Of a stretch of 64,000 bases of DNA, positions 49,887 through 60,239 are shown piece after piece. Where the stretch lies: positions 13,217,501-13,281,500 of the forward strand of contig CM034402.1 in assembly GCA_019925095.2 (NCBI GenBank). The letters run 5' to 3'. Source of the DNA: Dendrolimus kikuchii. Lineage: Eukaryota; Arthropoda; Insecta; Lepidoptera; Lasiocampidae. Both the position numbers and the translations under genes were made by a program. A model generated the notes under the pieces. It saw only the letters and a list, made by a program, of their open reading frames with translations. It did not search any database and was not told the DNA's origin. Every line of letters starts with the position of its first letter. Within the stretch, counting starts at the first letter, position 1.

Positions 49887-50234
49887 TGAGTTTTAGCCAA
49901 ATCGGTCCAGTAGTTTTTACGTGAAAACGGAACAGACAGACAGACAGACGGAGTTACTGTCGCATTTATAATATTAATAGGGATTCCAGTTCTTTTGTTT
50001 AAATACATTGATGTACAGACACTGTATGTTAAGAATTTTATAATATTATAGATTATTTTCTTTCAATAGATGACATGATAATAACTTGACGAAAGAAATT
50101 CTGCGTTTTAACATTATAATTTGAAACACAATTGTATACAAATACTAGTTTTCCTCGCGGCTGTATACTGTATATATAAAACTTAATTAGGTACTTTTAT
50201 ACACACACACACACACACACAAACAGACAGACAG

Positions 50235-50266
<32 letters not shown>

Positions 50267-53200
50267 GCATATACATATATATATCGCTTCTTTGCTTCAA
50301 TAACGTGACATATCCCAATACTCACTTTTTTTTTTATTTGATAACTAAAATCGCCGTGTTTAATTTTATTTTCTCTAAAAACGCGGTATTTTATAAGCGA
50401 ATAATACCGAACTTATGAGCGAAAGAGAAAGAGCAACCGTGGTACATCGCGATATCACGTTGTCCCTTTCGTCGATGTGTTTTGTTTCAACAACGAAATA
50501 AGACAGTTGTCACTATGCGTTAGTAGTGGGAAGTGCTCTTGGATTTCAGCGAGAACGTGTCATCACGAGTATATCACAGTTTAGCTACAATGGTAAGTAA
50601 TATTTCAATGTTAAATATTATTTCAAGAATGTGACATGTGTATTTTAATACATTATTGATGAAATACTTGTTTATAATGTGTTTGGTATAAATTCTTATG
50701 TCACATTATTGAATTAATTTTCTTTATTTTAATTTGTGGTATCTTGAGATACAACATTGTATATGATGAAATTTTTATAATAGATCAAAACAAGTACCAG
50801 TTCTAAGCTAATGTTTCGTTTTTCCAAAAAAATATAATATGTTTCCGTGAAGTATTTCCAAATACTACTTTTTTAGTGCTAAAACAAATAACTATTTATA
50901 CTTATTTTTTCAGATGGGATCTCGGTCTAAAAGGTTAATACAACTTGCAGTAGCGGCAGAGACTGCTGGTATTCCACTTACAGTGGTTGGTACTAAAAAA
51001 GAAGAAACGCCAAACGTAGAGGATACAACTTCGATCACAGATGATGGAGTATCAAGCAAAAATATTATAACTAACGCAACAGATGACGTTGCAGTGCAAA
51101 AAGATGATTCTATAGTTTCCAATCGCCGTCGCTGTGATTCGACTAGTAGCAGCAGTAGTTCATCGAGTGACTCATCAAGCAGCTCATCAAGTAGTGGCCC
51201 CTCTTTCATCGAAGATAGTGACGATTCTGTTAAAGATCCCAACTATGAGACTGTGGAGACAAGACATCGTACTCTTAGTTGTTCAGATTCTGACATCGAA
51301 GATGTGAATGTAAGCATACTAAACCAAGACAATATATTACGCGATAAACTTAATCTAATACCTACCAGAGATGATGAAATGATAATACTAAGTAATATTA
51401 TACAAGAACCAGAGGTGCGCTCAATACTAAATGAACCGTCGTCTGGTGATTTTGTTAGCGCTGTTCAGGAAGAATTAATAAATCTAAATACTAGCCCAAA
51501 TAAAACAGGAAGAAAAAGACAAAGACAAGAAGGAAATTGGAAAAAGAATGTTGTAAAGAAACTGAGAAATTGTGGTGAAGCTTATCAGTCACTAAAGACA
51601 AAGAAAATAGTACCAAAACGTCAATTGAAACAACCTTGCGGAGAAAAATGTACATTTAAATGTAGTTTAAATATCAGTGAAGAACAGCGGCAGCAACTAT
51701 TGCTACAATACTGGAATCTAGGCGATATTGAAAAGCAATGGTTGTTTATAGCAAACAGTGTTGAAACAGTCAATCCAAAACACCGATACGTTAAGATTGA
51801 TTCAGATGGAAACGTTGCGCCGACTCGCGACAATAACAACGCTTTCTATTTAACAGCATCTGGTGTTAAAATTAGGGAATGCAAACTATTTTTTAAGAAC
51901 ACTCTTGCTATTACTAATCGACCAATAGAAACAGCTTTGAAGAAGAAGAATAAAGATAGCAACATTTCTGCAATGAAAGATAATCGTGGACATCATGAAA
52001 ATCGATATAAAGTGGATGATAGCATTAAAAATGGCGTTAGAGCGTTTATAAAAGCAATACCAAAAATTGAATCTCACTACATACGAGCTAGTTCAAAGAG
52101 ACATTATATTGATGGAAGCAAAGCAATTACTGATCTTCATAGAGACTACGTAAAACAGTGTAAGTCACAGAACCAACCATTTGCCACATATCTAATGTTT
52201 TGTCGTATATTTACACAAGATTTTAATATATCCTTCTTTATTCCTAAAAAAGATTTATGTGATGTTTGTGAAGCTTTCAAAAACAGCACTGAAGAAGAGA
52301 AAGAACTAAAAAAAGAAACTTATGAAACACATCAAAAGGAAAAAGTTCTGTCACGTGCAGAGAAAGAGAATGATAAAAAGAATAACCACTTTTTAGTTGC
52401 AGTATACGACCTACAAGCTGTTTTCCAATGCCCGAAAGGAGACATCTCTGTTTTCTACTATAAGTCGAAATTGATTGTTTTGAATTTCACTATATACAAT
52501 ATCCAGAATAACTGTGTAGAAAATTATATTTGGGACGAATCAAATGCTCACCGAGGTGTAAACGAAATTGGTACTTGCGTTTACAAATACCTAACGAAAG
52601 TATCAGAAACAAGCACTGATCTGAATGTAGTTTTCTACTCAGACAACTGTGCAGGCCAACAGAAAAACAAATTTATGATCAGTATGTATCTATACGCAGT
52701 AAGGACAATATCAAACCTTAACTCTATCACACATAAGTATTTAATTAAGGGGCACACCCAAAATGAAGGGGATTCCGCACACTCTCAAATAGAGAGAGAA
52801 ATAAAACGCCAATTAAGGTCTGGTCCAATATATATAATACACCAGAAGCATTTACTGGTGCTGTAAAGGCTGCCAGAAAGAAGAGCGAGCCCTTTCATGT
52901 TAATGAAATGTGTTACGCGGATTTCTATGACATGAAAAATTTATGCAACCAAATGAACTTTTCGTTGTCAAAAGATGAAGACAACAACACAGTAAAACTA
53001 GCAGAAATAAGGGCGATTCAAGTTCAAAAAAGTGATCCTGAAGCTATATTCTTTAAAAATTCGTATGGTGACACAGAGTTTAAGAAAGCTACAGTTATTA
53101 AAAAGAAAAAGAACAATAGTTTGGAATTAAAAAATGCTTACAATCAAAAACCCGGTTTGTCTGATAGAAAAAAAGCAGACCTCATGGATTTGGTTAACAA

Positions 53201-54087
53201 AAGCCTTATCCCAAGATATCATAAACCATTTTACGAGTCGTTATAAATTTAGGGATGGTGTTTTTTAAAATAATTGTATTAGCTGCTTTGAAGACTGATT
53301 AGTTATTATTATTACTAATATTGTGATTTTGTATGTAAGGTTATTTTTTATTTATGGTCCGAACCAACAAATAGAATAAGACTGATTACATAATATGGTA
53401 ATACTAATTAAAAGACTATTGATATTTTGTTATATTCCTGAAACATGATTACGTACCAGTTGCATTTATTATTATGTTTGACACTTGTTATTTTGACTAC
53501 TTAATTATGTGTTTTATTTTTCTGTTCCATTATATTTTGTAAGCAGTTGGCGTTAATCTAATGTGATATTGTTAAGATAAGAGTCCGATTATCTTAGAAG
53601 TATTTATATAATAATTTTGTGCAGTGAAATGACATTTTATGTAAAATTAGTATTATAATATCAGTTTGACTGATTTATTTAATATCTATCTATCGCTATC
53701 GCCAAATTTTTGATTTTTAAAATGTTTAAATATTGCCTGGTGCAGTTAACCTTCTTTCAATAAACATGGTTTATTTTATAATTTAAATGATGGTAATATC
53801 ATCGACATCGTGGCAAATCTGCTTGTCACACTTATCTTTGTTCACATTTTCAGGAAAAATGTGACATAATTTCCCTTTCTTTCTAAATATATTTATATTT
53901 TGTTAAATTTATTATATTATCACAACTTTCTCATATATTTCAAAAAGCTTAGTAAATTGACACTAAATTTAATTGTAAATAATAGTAAAAAATGTATATG
54001 TTTGAGTAAAATCTTTTTTTGAAACTTTAAAAGTGGCGTACTGTAAAATTGGGTTTTCCAAGATACCACGTTATTGAAGCAAAGAAG

Positions 54088-54134
<47 letters not shown>

Positions 54135-57100
54135 CATACATATAAATGATGAAACATTTATTATAAATCTTCAATGATAAGTGAGCTAACCTAAGGTGAA
54201 AACCGCTTAAAGATCCGTTGCTTGGTTTAGGAGAAGTTAGCGAATATACAGACAGACAGATAGACGGGGAAAGCGACTTTGTTTTACACTATGTCAAGAT
54301 AATAAATAAATATACAGTTTGCTGTTACGTTTCTAAAAATAACAAAAGAGAAAACCAAAATATACTTTTATTTCATGACTTTACGAGGCGTCGTTGCTAT
54401 CAAGCGCAATGTTCTACTGCGGCTGGCATTTATGTGACACGGACCAGAAACCACACCGCGATATACGCCGGCTTGTGCTCATCGGATGTGCCCAAGCACA
54501 AAAACCACTCGTATTGAAAGCTTTCGGAGTCCAAGCGTTGTCTTATGAGACTTTTGTATCGGTAAGAAATCATATTCAGATTGTACAATATGTATATATT
54601 TAATAAAACTACGTTTTAACGGTTTTAAGCGCGGTAATGTATTTGATTTTTGTTACTCGTCAATAATGTTAACGATACTCGTTGACACTTGACATCTATG
54701 TCTTCCGTGATCACGGTCACTGAAAAGTGGCCGAAACGTCGGGATAATAAAAATCAAATAAATTACCGCGCTTAAAACCTCACGCATTGTCCCATACACA
54801 AGATTACATTTAGGAATAATATATTTACATGCGTCAGATCTCGCTTTCATGTTGTTAGGTCTAGTCTTTTTAACTAATAGTTCTGGTTACATTCAGTTAG
54901 TATTAAAACGTAACCTTGTCAAATATACTCATAACATCACAATATTTGAATAATTCTTTATAATTATCTCTATGTTTAGATTTAATATTCTTGGGTACTA
55001 TGGTTTTTAATAAACGTGATTTAAGTTTGTATATATCCATTAAATATATTTTGTATGTTCGGCCATAACTACTTAGACCGTAATTAACAACCGAATCTAC
55101 TAGAGTAAAGTAAGCATAATGTTTTATAGGGCAATTTGTATTTTAATATAGTCCTCCTACTCAATACAATCTCAATACACAGACACTTTTACACAGCTCA
55201 AGTCGCGAACTGAATACAGTCGCGGACTTATGTTACAATAACATAGCACATAATTATAAAAGAACACGCGTTAAAATAAAATCTTACTTTTAAAATGACA
55301 TGATAAATGTAATTTGAATTACTGTTTAAACAAGAATGAATGCGCTATTTGACTCTTACCTGTGAAAGATTATGAGGTTACAACAAAATCTAAGGCTGCA
55401 ACATTTTTATCGATTATAATAAGTATCTCAGACGATTTGACAACCTGCTCATCTATTTTTACTTTTATAAATGTAGCATAAATACAAAGGCGAATCCCCG
55501 TCTGCAGTATGCAAGCGGCAAAAAGATTTCACTAGACCGCATATAAGATATTTTATTGCTGTGGGATATAATCTCGAGATTATAAAACTACGTTTTAAGC
55601 GCGGTAATTTATTTGATTTTTATTATTCTGACGTTTCGGCCACTTTTTCGAAGCCGTGATCACGGAATACAAAGATGTCAAATGTGAATGAGTATTGTTA
55701 AATTTTCATTTAGTGTATCGCTAACATGTTCATTTCATTTTTTTCGTTTTAATTTTGTTTATTTGTAAAATGCTATGGCTTGAAGATAAGAAGAATAAAC
55801 TCTCCAGCAACATACTTAGCTTTAATAATTTTATATAATACTAGGATATGCCTGCGACTTTGTCCATGCTTGACATGAAATTTCCGCGGGATTCTCGGAA
55901 CACGACGTTTAAAAAAACATGTAAGATATCGTTTTAGTGGAAGCTGTGTCGGAATAAGCTAATTTCTATGTATCCGGACAACTTGCAACCGCTCCTGGGA
56001 AAACTCCCACGGGACACCCGGGATAAAAAATATCACACACTTTATTACATTAAATTAGTTATCGATCAGTAAAAGAATCATATTGGAATTCGATTTTTTT
56101 TAAACTGGCCATTATAAATCATTCCTAGAAAAATTCCCAGGATAAAAAGTAGCGCAAAATTTAAGTCTAAAAGTCTAAGAATTAGCTGTCGATTAGCGAA
56201 AATCGCATTGAAATCAGCCCGATATTTTTTACGTGAATTCCGAACAAACAGACAAGAAATCTAAAAAAAAAATCCATCCATGTTTCATCATTTATATAGT
56301 CCCGTTTTTTTTTAATAGCTTCAATGTTCAGACACTGCGTGTTCAGAATTTTATAATATCATAGATTTAAGTGGGTGGGAGGTAAAAAAAAGTAGAAATT
56401 GTCAATCAAGTTGGTTTGTGTTCCGGTGCACGCCAAACGTGCTCATAGTGTCTTGGGGTCCGACAGTTGGATTTTGCTAGGTTTGGGTCTTAATAGTTTT
56501 GATCATCGAATCGCAAACAGATTAAAACGTAGTTTTATTATGTATACTAGTCGCGAAAACTTAAGAAAATACTATCTCGAGATGTTGTCAGTCATATAAT
56601 AGAGAGTGGCACTAGATTTCAAAAATAAAATAGTTTAAATTTTTTAATACTAAACATGCTTCCCTTTCTGCCGTCCACATATCACAGTGGGTGATTAACA
56701 ATTACGCAGAAGCTTTGGTCCTCTAAATTTCGCTTTGAATCAGTCTGATATTAATTATCAAGAAAAACAATCCCTCGGCTACCTTTTGATTTTTTCGAGC
56801 ACGAACATATGTAATTAATTACGAAAACTGATTTTTTATATTTAGAACAAAGAGAACATAAAAACATTCTTATGTTAAAATGCAACTTTATATAAAACAA
56901 GTTTACGACTATTTTTTTCGTTTTACGGATAGACTCGTATTTGTAGGTACATACGAAAACAGGTTTTTTTAAATAGAAGGATTCACATCTATGTTTGGCG
57001 ACAATAATAATAAAATGAAATTCGTTTGTGACAACGGATTACTCTGAGGATGTCTAGACCAAACCAAGTAGCCTAAAGGTCTATCTTGAGATTTATTGAA

Positions 57101-57292
57101 TTAATCGAACTGTGACCTTATGTAGAACGTATTGAGTCAAGTCGACCTAGTAGCCGTTATATTTAGAAAATACCATTTTCTTTGCTTATAATTGTGTGTT
57201 TAAATATAACAGGAATAAATTTTTTTTTTTTGTTACAGGTCGCCCGAATGACGTATTCCGTCTTCGCCGTTTTCTATCAGAGAGGGGAATAA
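43354..57292 (+). CDS. Odorant receptor (7tm_6 family), 6 exons, complete
   Basis: Exons: 43354-43807, 45514-45820, 47574-47670, 48312-48422, 54388-54561, 57239-57292. Introns are GT-AG and phases match, giving 1197 nt (398 residues plus TAA), the usual length for an insect odorant receptor. Seen: several hydrophobic segments, a C-terminal half with FYCGWHLC and the strongly conserved FGVQALSYETFV stretch in exon 5, and a short last exon ending YSVFAVFYQRGE. Family knowledge: these are seven-TM, inverted-topology subunits that assemble with the Orco co-receptor as odour-gated cation channels in dendrites of olfactory neurons. I infer expression in antennae or larval sensilla; the ligand and clade (pheromone or plant odour) cannot be read from sequence. 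Odd: intron 4 is about 6 kb, swollen by a Helitron with minisatellite and a 3.8-kb DNA transposon in the same orientation; intron 2 holds two SINEs, and intron 5 two MITEs and a Helitron. Confidence 0.95.
44953..45146 (-). mobile_element. Short Helitron, odorant receptor intron 1
   Basis: A|CTAGCAGCTCATC at the left; CTCTTTATAATATTAGTATA at the right (inverse of the standard 5' end). Confidence 0.7.
45990..46300 (+). mobile_element. tRNA-headed SINE, odorant receptor intron 2
   Basis: GGTGGCGTAATGGCTAAGGT (box A) and CGGCTTCGAATCC (box B) lead an otherwise non-tRNA body. Different head from the SINE at 34322. Confidence 0.65.
46723..47029 (+). mobile_element. 310-bp SINE-like repeat, family A, odorant receptor intron 2
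   Basis: ATCCGTGCAGAAATGG to CTGAACTCCTACAATAAAAA. Full length. Confidence 0.88.
49170..49560. repeat. ACCAAAACT-type minisatellite within Helitron
   Basis: Imperfect 9/18-bp units of the form ACCAAAACTACCACAACT. The open frame of about 105 codons across it (PKLPQLP repeats) is a by-product of the repeat, not a gene. The same unit occurs at 9520-9665 with the same flanking sequence. Confidence 0.92.
49837..49886. repeat. (AT)n microsatellite inside Helitron
   Basis: An uninterrupted AT dinucleotide run in the Helitron that precedes the DNA transposon. Confidence 0.95.
50201..50284. repeat. (CA)n plus (TA)n microsatellite at left edge of the DNA transposon
   Basis: Runs of CA with an interposed CAGA tract, then ATATATAT directly abutting the left inverted repeat. 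The matching (TA)n continues after the right end (54090-54120), so the element apparently inserted into a compound microsatellite. Confidence 0.9.
50285..54089 (+). mobile_element. 3.8-kb DNA transposon with perfect 23-bp terminal inverted repeats, in a TA microsatellite
   Basis: The ends are 50285-50307 (starting CGCTTCTTTGCTTC) and 54067-54089, exact reverse complements over 23 bp, with looser similarity a few bases further in. Both ends abut runs of (AT)n, so the target duplication cannot be defined. The element holds an untranslated leader ending at an ATG and splice donor (50590), an intron, a transposase-like gene and an AATAAA signal near 53759. It lies inside intron 4 of the odorant receptor, same strand. 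The superfamily is unassigned. Confidence 0.88.
50590..53246 (+). pseudogene. Transposase-like protein of an unnamed TE family, with one frameshift
   Basis: A possible ATG at 50590 sits directly on a splice donor (gtaagt); the intron runs 50593-50913 and the main exon opens in frame at ATG 50914. The first open frame gives 650 residues to 52866; a second frame, 52840-53246, continues with coding-quality sequence to a stop at 53246. The shift lies in an AT-dinucleotide run near 52826-52842 (a 2-nt gain or 1-nt loss). Seen, numbering from 50914: a Ser-rich tract about 70-90; a basic stretch about 195-220; Cys 242, 246, 250; CDVC at 449-452; and the acidic motifs VYDLQ (D499), YSDNCAGQ (D577) and GHTQNEGDS (E618, D620). 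Inference: the order D...D...E fits an RNase H-fold DDE transposase. Similar uncharacterised proteins occur in insect genomes, but I cannot name the superfamily. A programmed frameshift is possible but no classical slippery site is seen. Confidence 0.75.
54090..54122. repeat. (TA)n microsatellite at right edge of the DNA transposon
   Basis: A pure TA run directly following the right inverted repeat, then CATATACATA variants to about 54145. Confidence 0.95.
54605..54783. mobile_element. MITE of the 31323 family, odorant receptor intron 5
   Basis: AAAACTACGTTTTAACGGTT on the left, the inverse AAATTACCGCGCTTAAAACC on the right (outermost 17 bp missing). The centre carries AGTGGCCGAAACGTCGGG. 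Confidence 0.78.
55582..56537. mobile_element. MITE of the 31323 family split by a Helitron, odorant receptor intron 5
   Basis: Left end AAAACTACGTTTTAAGCGCG at 55583, right end TTAAAACGTAGTTTTA at 56522. The Helitron 55841-56365 lies between. Confidence 0.72.
55841..56365 (-). mobile_element. Non-autonomous Helitron inside MITE
   Basis: A|CTAGGATATGCCTGCG on the left, ATCATAGA|T on the right. Same family as 41459 and 48624. Confidence 0.75.
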
Positions 57293-57639
57293 TATGATAC
57301 TGTGTGTTTTATGTTAAAATAGAAAATTTAGCTTTAGTTCTATATATTATGTTGGGTTGACATCTGTATCATTTTGGTCGTTCCGATCATCGTTTGCGTT
57401 GCATCAAAGAGCTAGTTTTGATGAAGATATTATCCGGTATAGGGCTGGAGTCTGGGAGAGGAGCGAGATGGGGTTTGTTGTAAATTTTGTCCAGAGGACG
57501 GCAAACTTGCTCCCTGCCCTTCCTATTCTAAAGTGTAGATAATTATGATGTAGGTACGTAAATATTACACATTCCGACCATGCATTATAGAATATGTGAT
57601 CATACGATGTAAGGGTGATCGATCTGACTAAATTTATTA

Positions 57640-57860
57640 TCATCCGAGTGTTTAATTCCGGTTGCGTTCGGAGCGTTCACTCTGACTCCCAGGGTCCGCT
57701 TTCCTACTTTTTCTACTCCACTTCGCGCGGCCTTCAGCATCCCCTTTTGAGACCAGTGGTACGCATGTCATCCTTTACAATGACAAGCCAGTATTTCTTG
57801 GGCCTTCCCCTTCGATCGGGACCTAGTGATTGTTATCATTGTCGCCTTGTAATTAAATTA
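57640..57860 (-). pseudogene. Degenerate RTE-like C-terminal remnant
   Basis: Minus frame reads RSRSKGKAQEYWLVIVKDDM, resembling the GRPKxxWxxxVKxDM tail of RTE-type proteins, with a few further residues before decay. Confidence 0.4.
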
Positions 57861-59283
57861 ACTAAAATAAAATAATAATTCTATATGTAACAATTAGTAC
57901 TTTCTATAATTATGAAAGCTGTAGTACAGGTACCAACTAGTACCTAAATAATTTTGAATATATGTTATGTACATGTTTTTAAATATAAATCTTAGTATAA
58001 TTTAAACAATTTTTGGTGAATAGCAGTGGCGTGGTGTGAAAATTCGGCTAGGGTAAGCCGGTTGAAAAACATACCGTGTAATATGATGAAGGCGCCAACT
58101 ACACGGCTGTTATCGAAATTAAGGCCCCACTATCAGTATGCAAAAAGCAAGTAGTCAGTGAAGGAGCATTCCAAATGAATTAAAGCCATTTTGGCAAATA
58201 AAACTCACTGCAATGAACAAAAAGCTGATTATAATCTGTGAACAACAACACAATAAACAAAACCAAAAACAATGGCGAACTATAGCATACTGATTTATTT
58301 TTGTAAATAAAACTTACACTTCTAAATAAAAACGTCTAATTCGTATTGTAAATACATTTCAATAAGGAAATTCTTATTAAAATTTGTATTTTCAATTTTG
58401 AAATCTTTCCGTATCTTTTGAAACAAAAGCCGGTACCGATCGGGTTATGAGTTGCTATTTTGTCCAATACGTGTAGAAACCCGCCGAGCATAAGAGATAG
58501 TAATACAATAAATACATGCACGATTAAAATCTTAAGCGCCTATAAATTCATGGCGCTTTCGCCGCTTCGCTAGGTTCTTAGAGGTAGGCTATGGGGAATC
58601 GATTTGTATAAAGTCCACTCCTCTGGTGAATAGGTTCTTGCTATTCTGCTAAATAACATGTTAAGGATAGGAATAGCTATTGATGGCATATGAGACAATT
58701 GTTTTAAAACCAAACCTAGCGGTCTAGCGGTAAGCGGTGCATGGTGTTTCGCGGACATGTAGTGTCAAAGCCGAACTAGTGTAAAATATAAATATTTTCA
58801 AAGTTGGATTAAATGAGACTTTATATTCGCATTGTATTTATACAGGAACCCTCGATACGCGAGTCCGATTCTTACATGACCACTTGTTTCAATATAATCA
58901 ATATATTCATAAAACCTTTTTAAAAACATTCGCGTGTCCCTAATCTAAAATGTTGCTATATAACGCGCAGTAGCAGGTAGATAGGCAACACAAAGTCTTT
59001 TCAAAACGTTATTCTCTTTAATTCCCAGTTCGAGAGTAACCTCTTTCATGTAAAAGCAATTTAATAACAAGGAGACTCTATATGTTATAAATGTAGACAT
59101 TAATAAGGCACCGAAGACGCCGTAAATTGTCTTAGACAACAGAAATTTAATATCATCGGTAAAGACGCAATTTTACCGGAAAGTTTTCAATAGATGCGAA
59201 CTTTGGCTCATTGGTTACCGGTTTTAGATGTGACACCTACGTGCGACTCGCGACTGTGTCTGCGAGGTATTTTTAGTTTTTTT

Positions 59284-59580
59284 TATCAGCAGACAGGCTG
59301 ATGGTCCTAATCTGATGGAATGTGTTTAACGTTGTCATGAACATTAGCAATACCAAAGGTGCTGCCAATGTGCTGCAGGCCTTGAAGGAAAAACTGGTAC
59401 CTGGCCACTGATACCGGAACAAAACTCAAAATTGTTATAGCGGCATACTGTAGGCCAGGGGTGGTAGCCATCCAGTCGGGCAACTGCCCTACCACCTGCC
59501 TGTGGGTTGTTTTGTCGCCTTTTATGACAGGCCGCCCGGCCGCAGGAATTAGTGTTCTTTTTCCGTTCCTGCACGGAGAG
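59284..59580 (-). mobile_element. 310-bp SINE-like repeat, family A
   Basis: Reverse-complement copy from ATCAGCAGACAGGC to TCCGTTCCTGCACGG. Confidence 0.82.
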
Positions 59581-59779
59581 ACATTAAATTTAGGTATGAG
59601 GCGAACAATTATTGCTTTAGCTTTACTATTTTTACAAGAACATGTATTTTACATACTAAGGCTTTCCACGCCGATTTATTCGTGTAAATTTTTCTCATAT
59701 TGTCTTATGTCGATGTTTTCTTGCAAGTGTAGCGAAATAGTAAGCCACTATTTCCCAAGGATCGGTAATGTTCTACTCC

Positions 59780-59976
59780 TCTTACGCAAGCGGCCGGTTT
59801 CCGACACTCCAGGACATAGGACATATTTTGCGTGCGAGGGTGGACAAGGGGTAATCCATCCAGCTAAGCTCCTCCAGAAAGTCGACCAGCTTCTCGACGT
59901 CGCTGAAGACTTCTCGGAGGCTATCTTGGGCGTCCAGATACTTCGCCTTATATTGGGACACCTTTCCGTAACATAA
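59780..59976 (-). pseudogene. Coding-like fragment of unknown origin
   Basis: Minus frame: VSQYKAKYLDAQDSLREVFS and DFLEELSWMDYPLSTL, GC-rich codons and a helical pattern, then a stop. Base composition differs from its surroundings, so probably retroelement-derived (ORF1/gag-like), but not recognised. Confidence 0.35.
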
Positions 59977-60239
59977 TCGTTAATATGAATGATTTGCTAG
60001 CGTCATACATCACTCCTGTGGAAAATATATGTATATACGAGTGTGTATATATTATAGCAAAATAACTTCACATACATACCAACTCCTGTAAAGTTTCCAA
60101 ATTCAATATAGATAAAGTTCCATTTTCCACCTAAATCAATATGCCGTGGCTCAAACAATACCTACTGTTCGGTAAAGTGGTCGCCGTTCGCATAATAACT
60201 TATTGTTTCTGAACTTAAGACGAAGGCAATTTTCATTGA

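Larger units (their letters stand above)
48624..50052 (-). mobile_element. Non-autonomous Helitron carrying a minisatellite
   Basis: Read on the minus strand it starts TCTATAATATTATAAAATTC after a host A (right side, 50052) and ends CTAG followed by T (left side, 48624), the Helitron insertion signature. The ends resemble those at 41459-41882 and 55841-56365. The interior holds GGGATAAAA-type degenerate repeats, the 49170-49560 minisatellite and an AT microsatellite. No Rep/helicase is seen. It lies in odorant receptor intron 4. Confidence 0.7.
58336..60236 (-). pseudogene. Possible broken multi-exon gene, family unknown
   Basis: Several minus-strand blocks look like exons. 60236-60080: ATG, MKIAFVLSSETISYY..., an in-frame TAG at 60162-60164, then FEPRHIDLGGKWNFIYIEFG, ending at a gtatgt donor. 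About 59160-58875: FLLSKTIYGVFGALLMSTFI..., an in-frame TAG, then MFLKRFYEYIDYIETSGH before a gtaaga donor. 58545-58336: after tttatag, a hydrophobic segment LIVHVFIVLLSLMLGGFLHV to a stop. Two exon-like blocks interrupted by the same kind of stop suggests a membrane-protein pseudogene. Chemoreceptor-like by hydrophobicity only; joins between blocks are not established. A family A SINE (59284-59580) lies inside. Confidence 0.3.

Noticed and set aside
49688..50008. 106-codon minus frame with YIYIYI
   Set aside because: Translation of the AT microsatellite.
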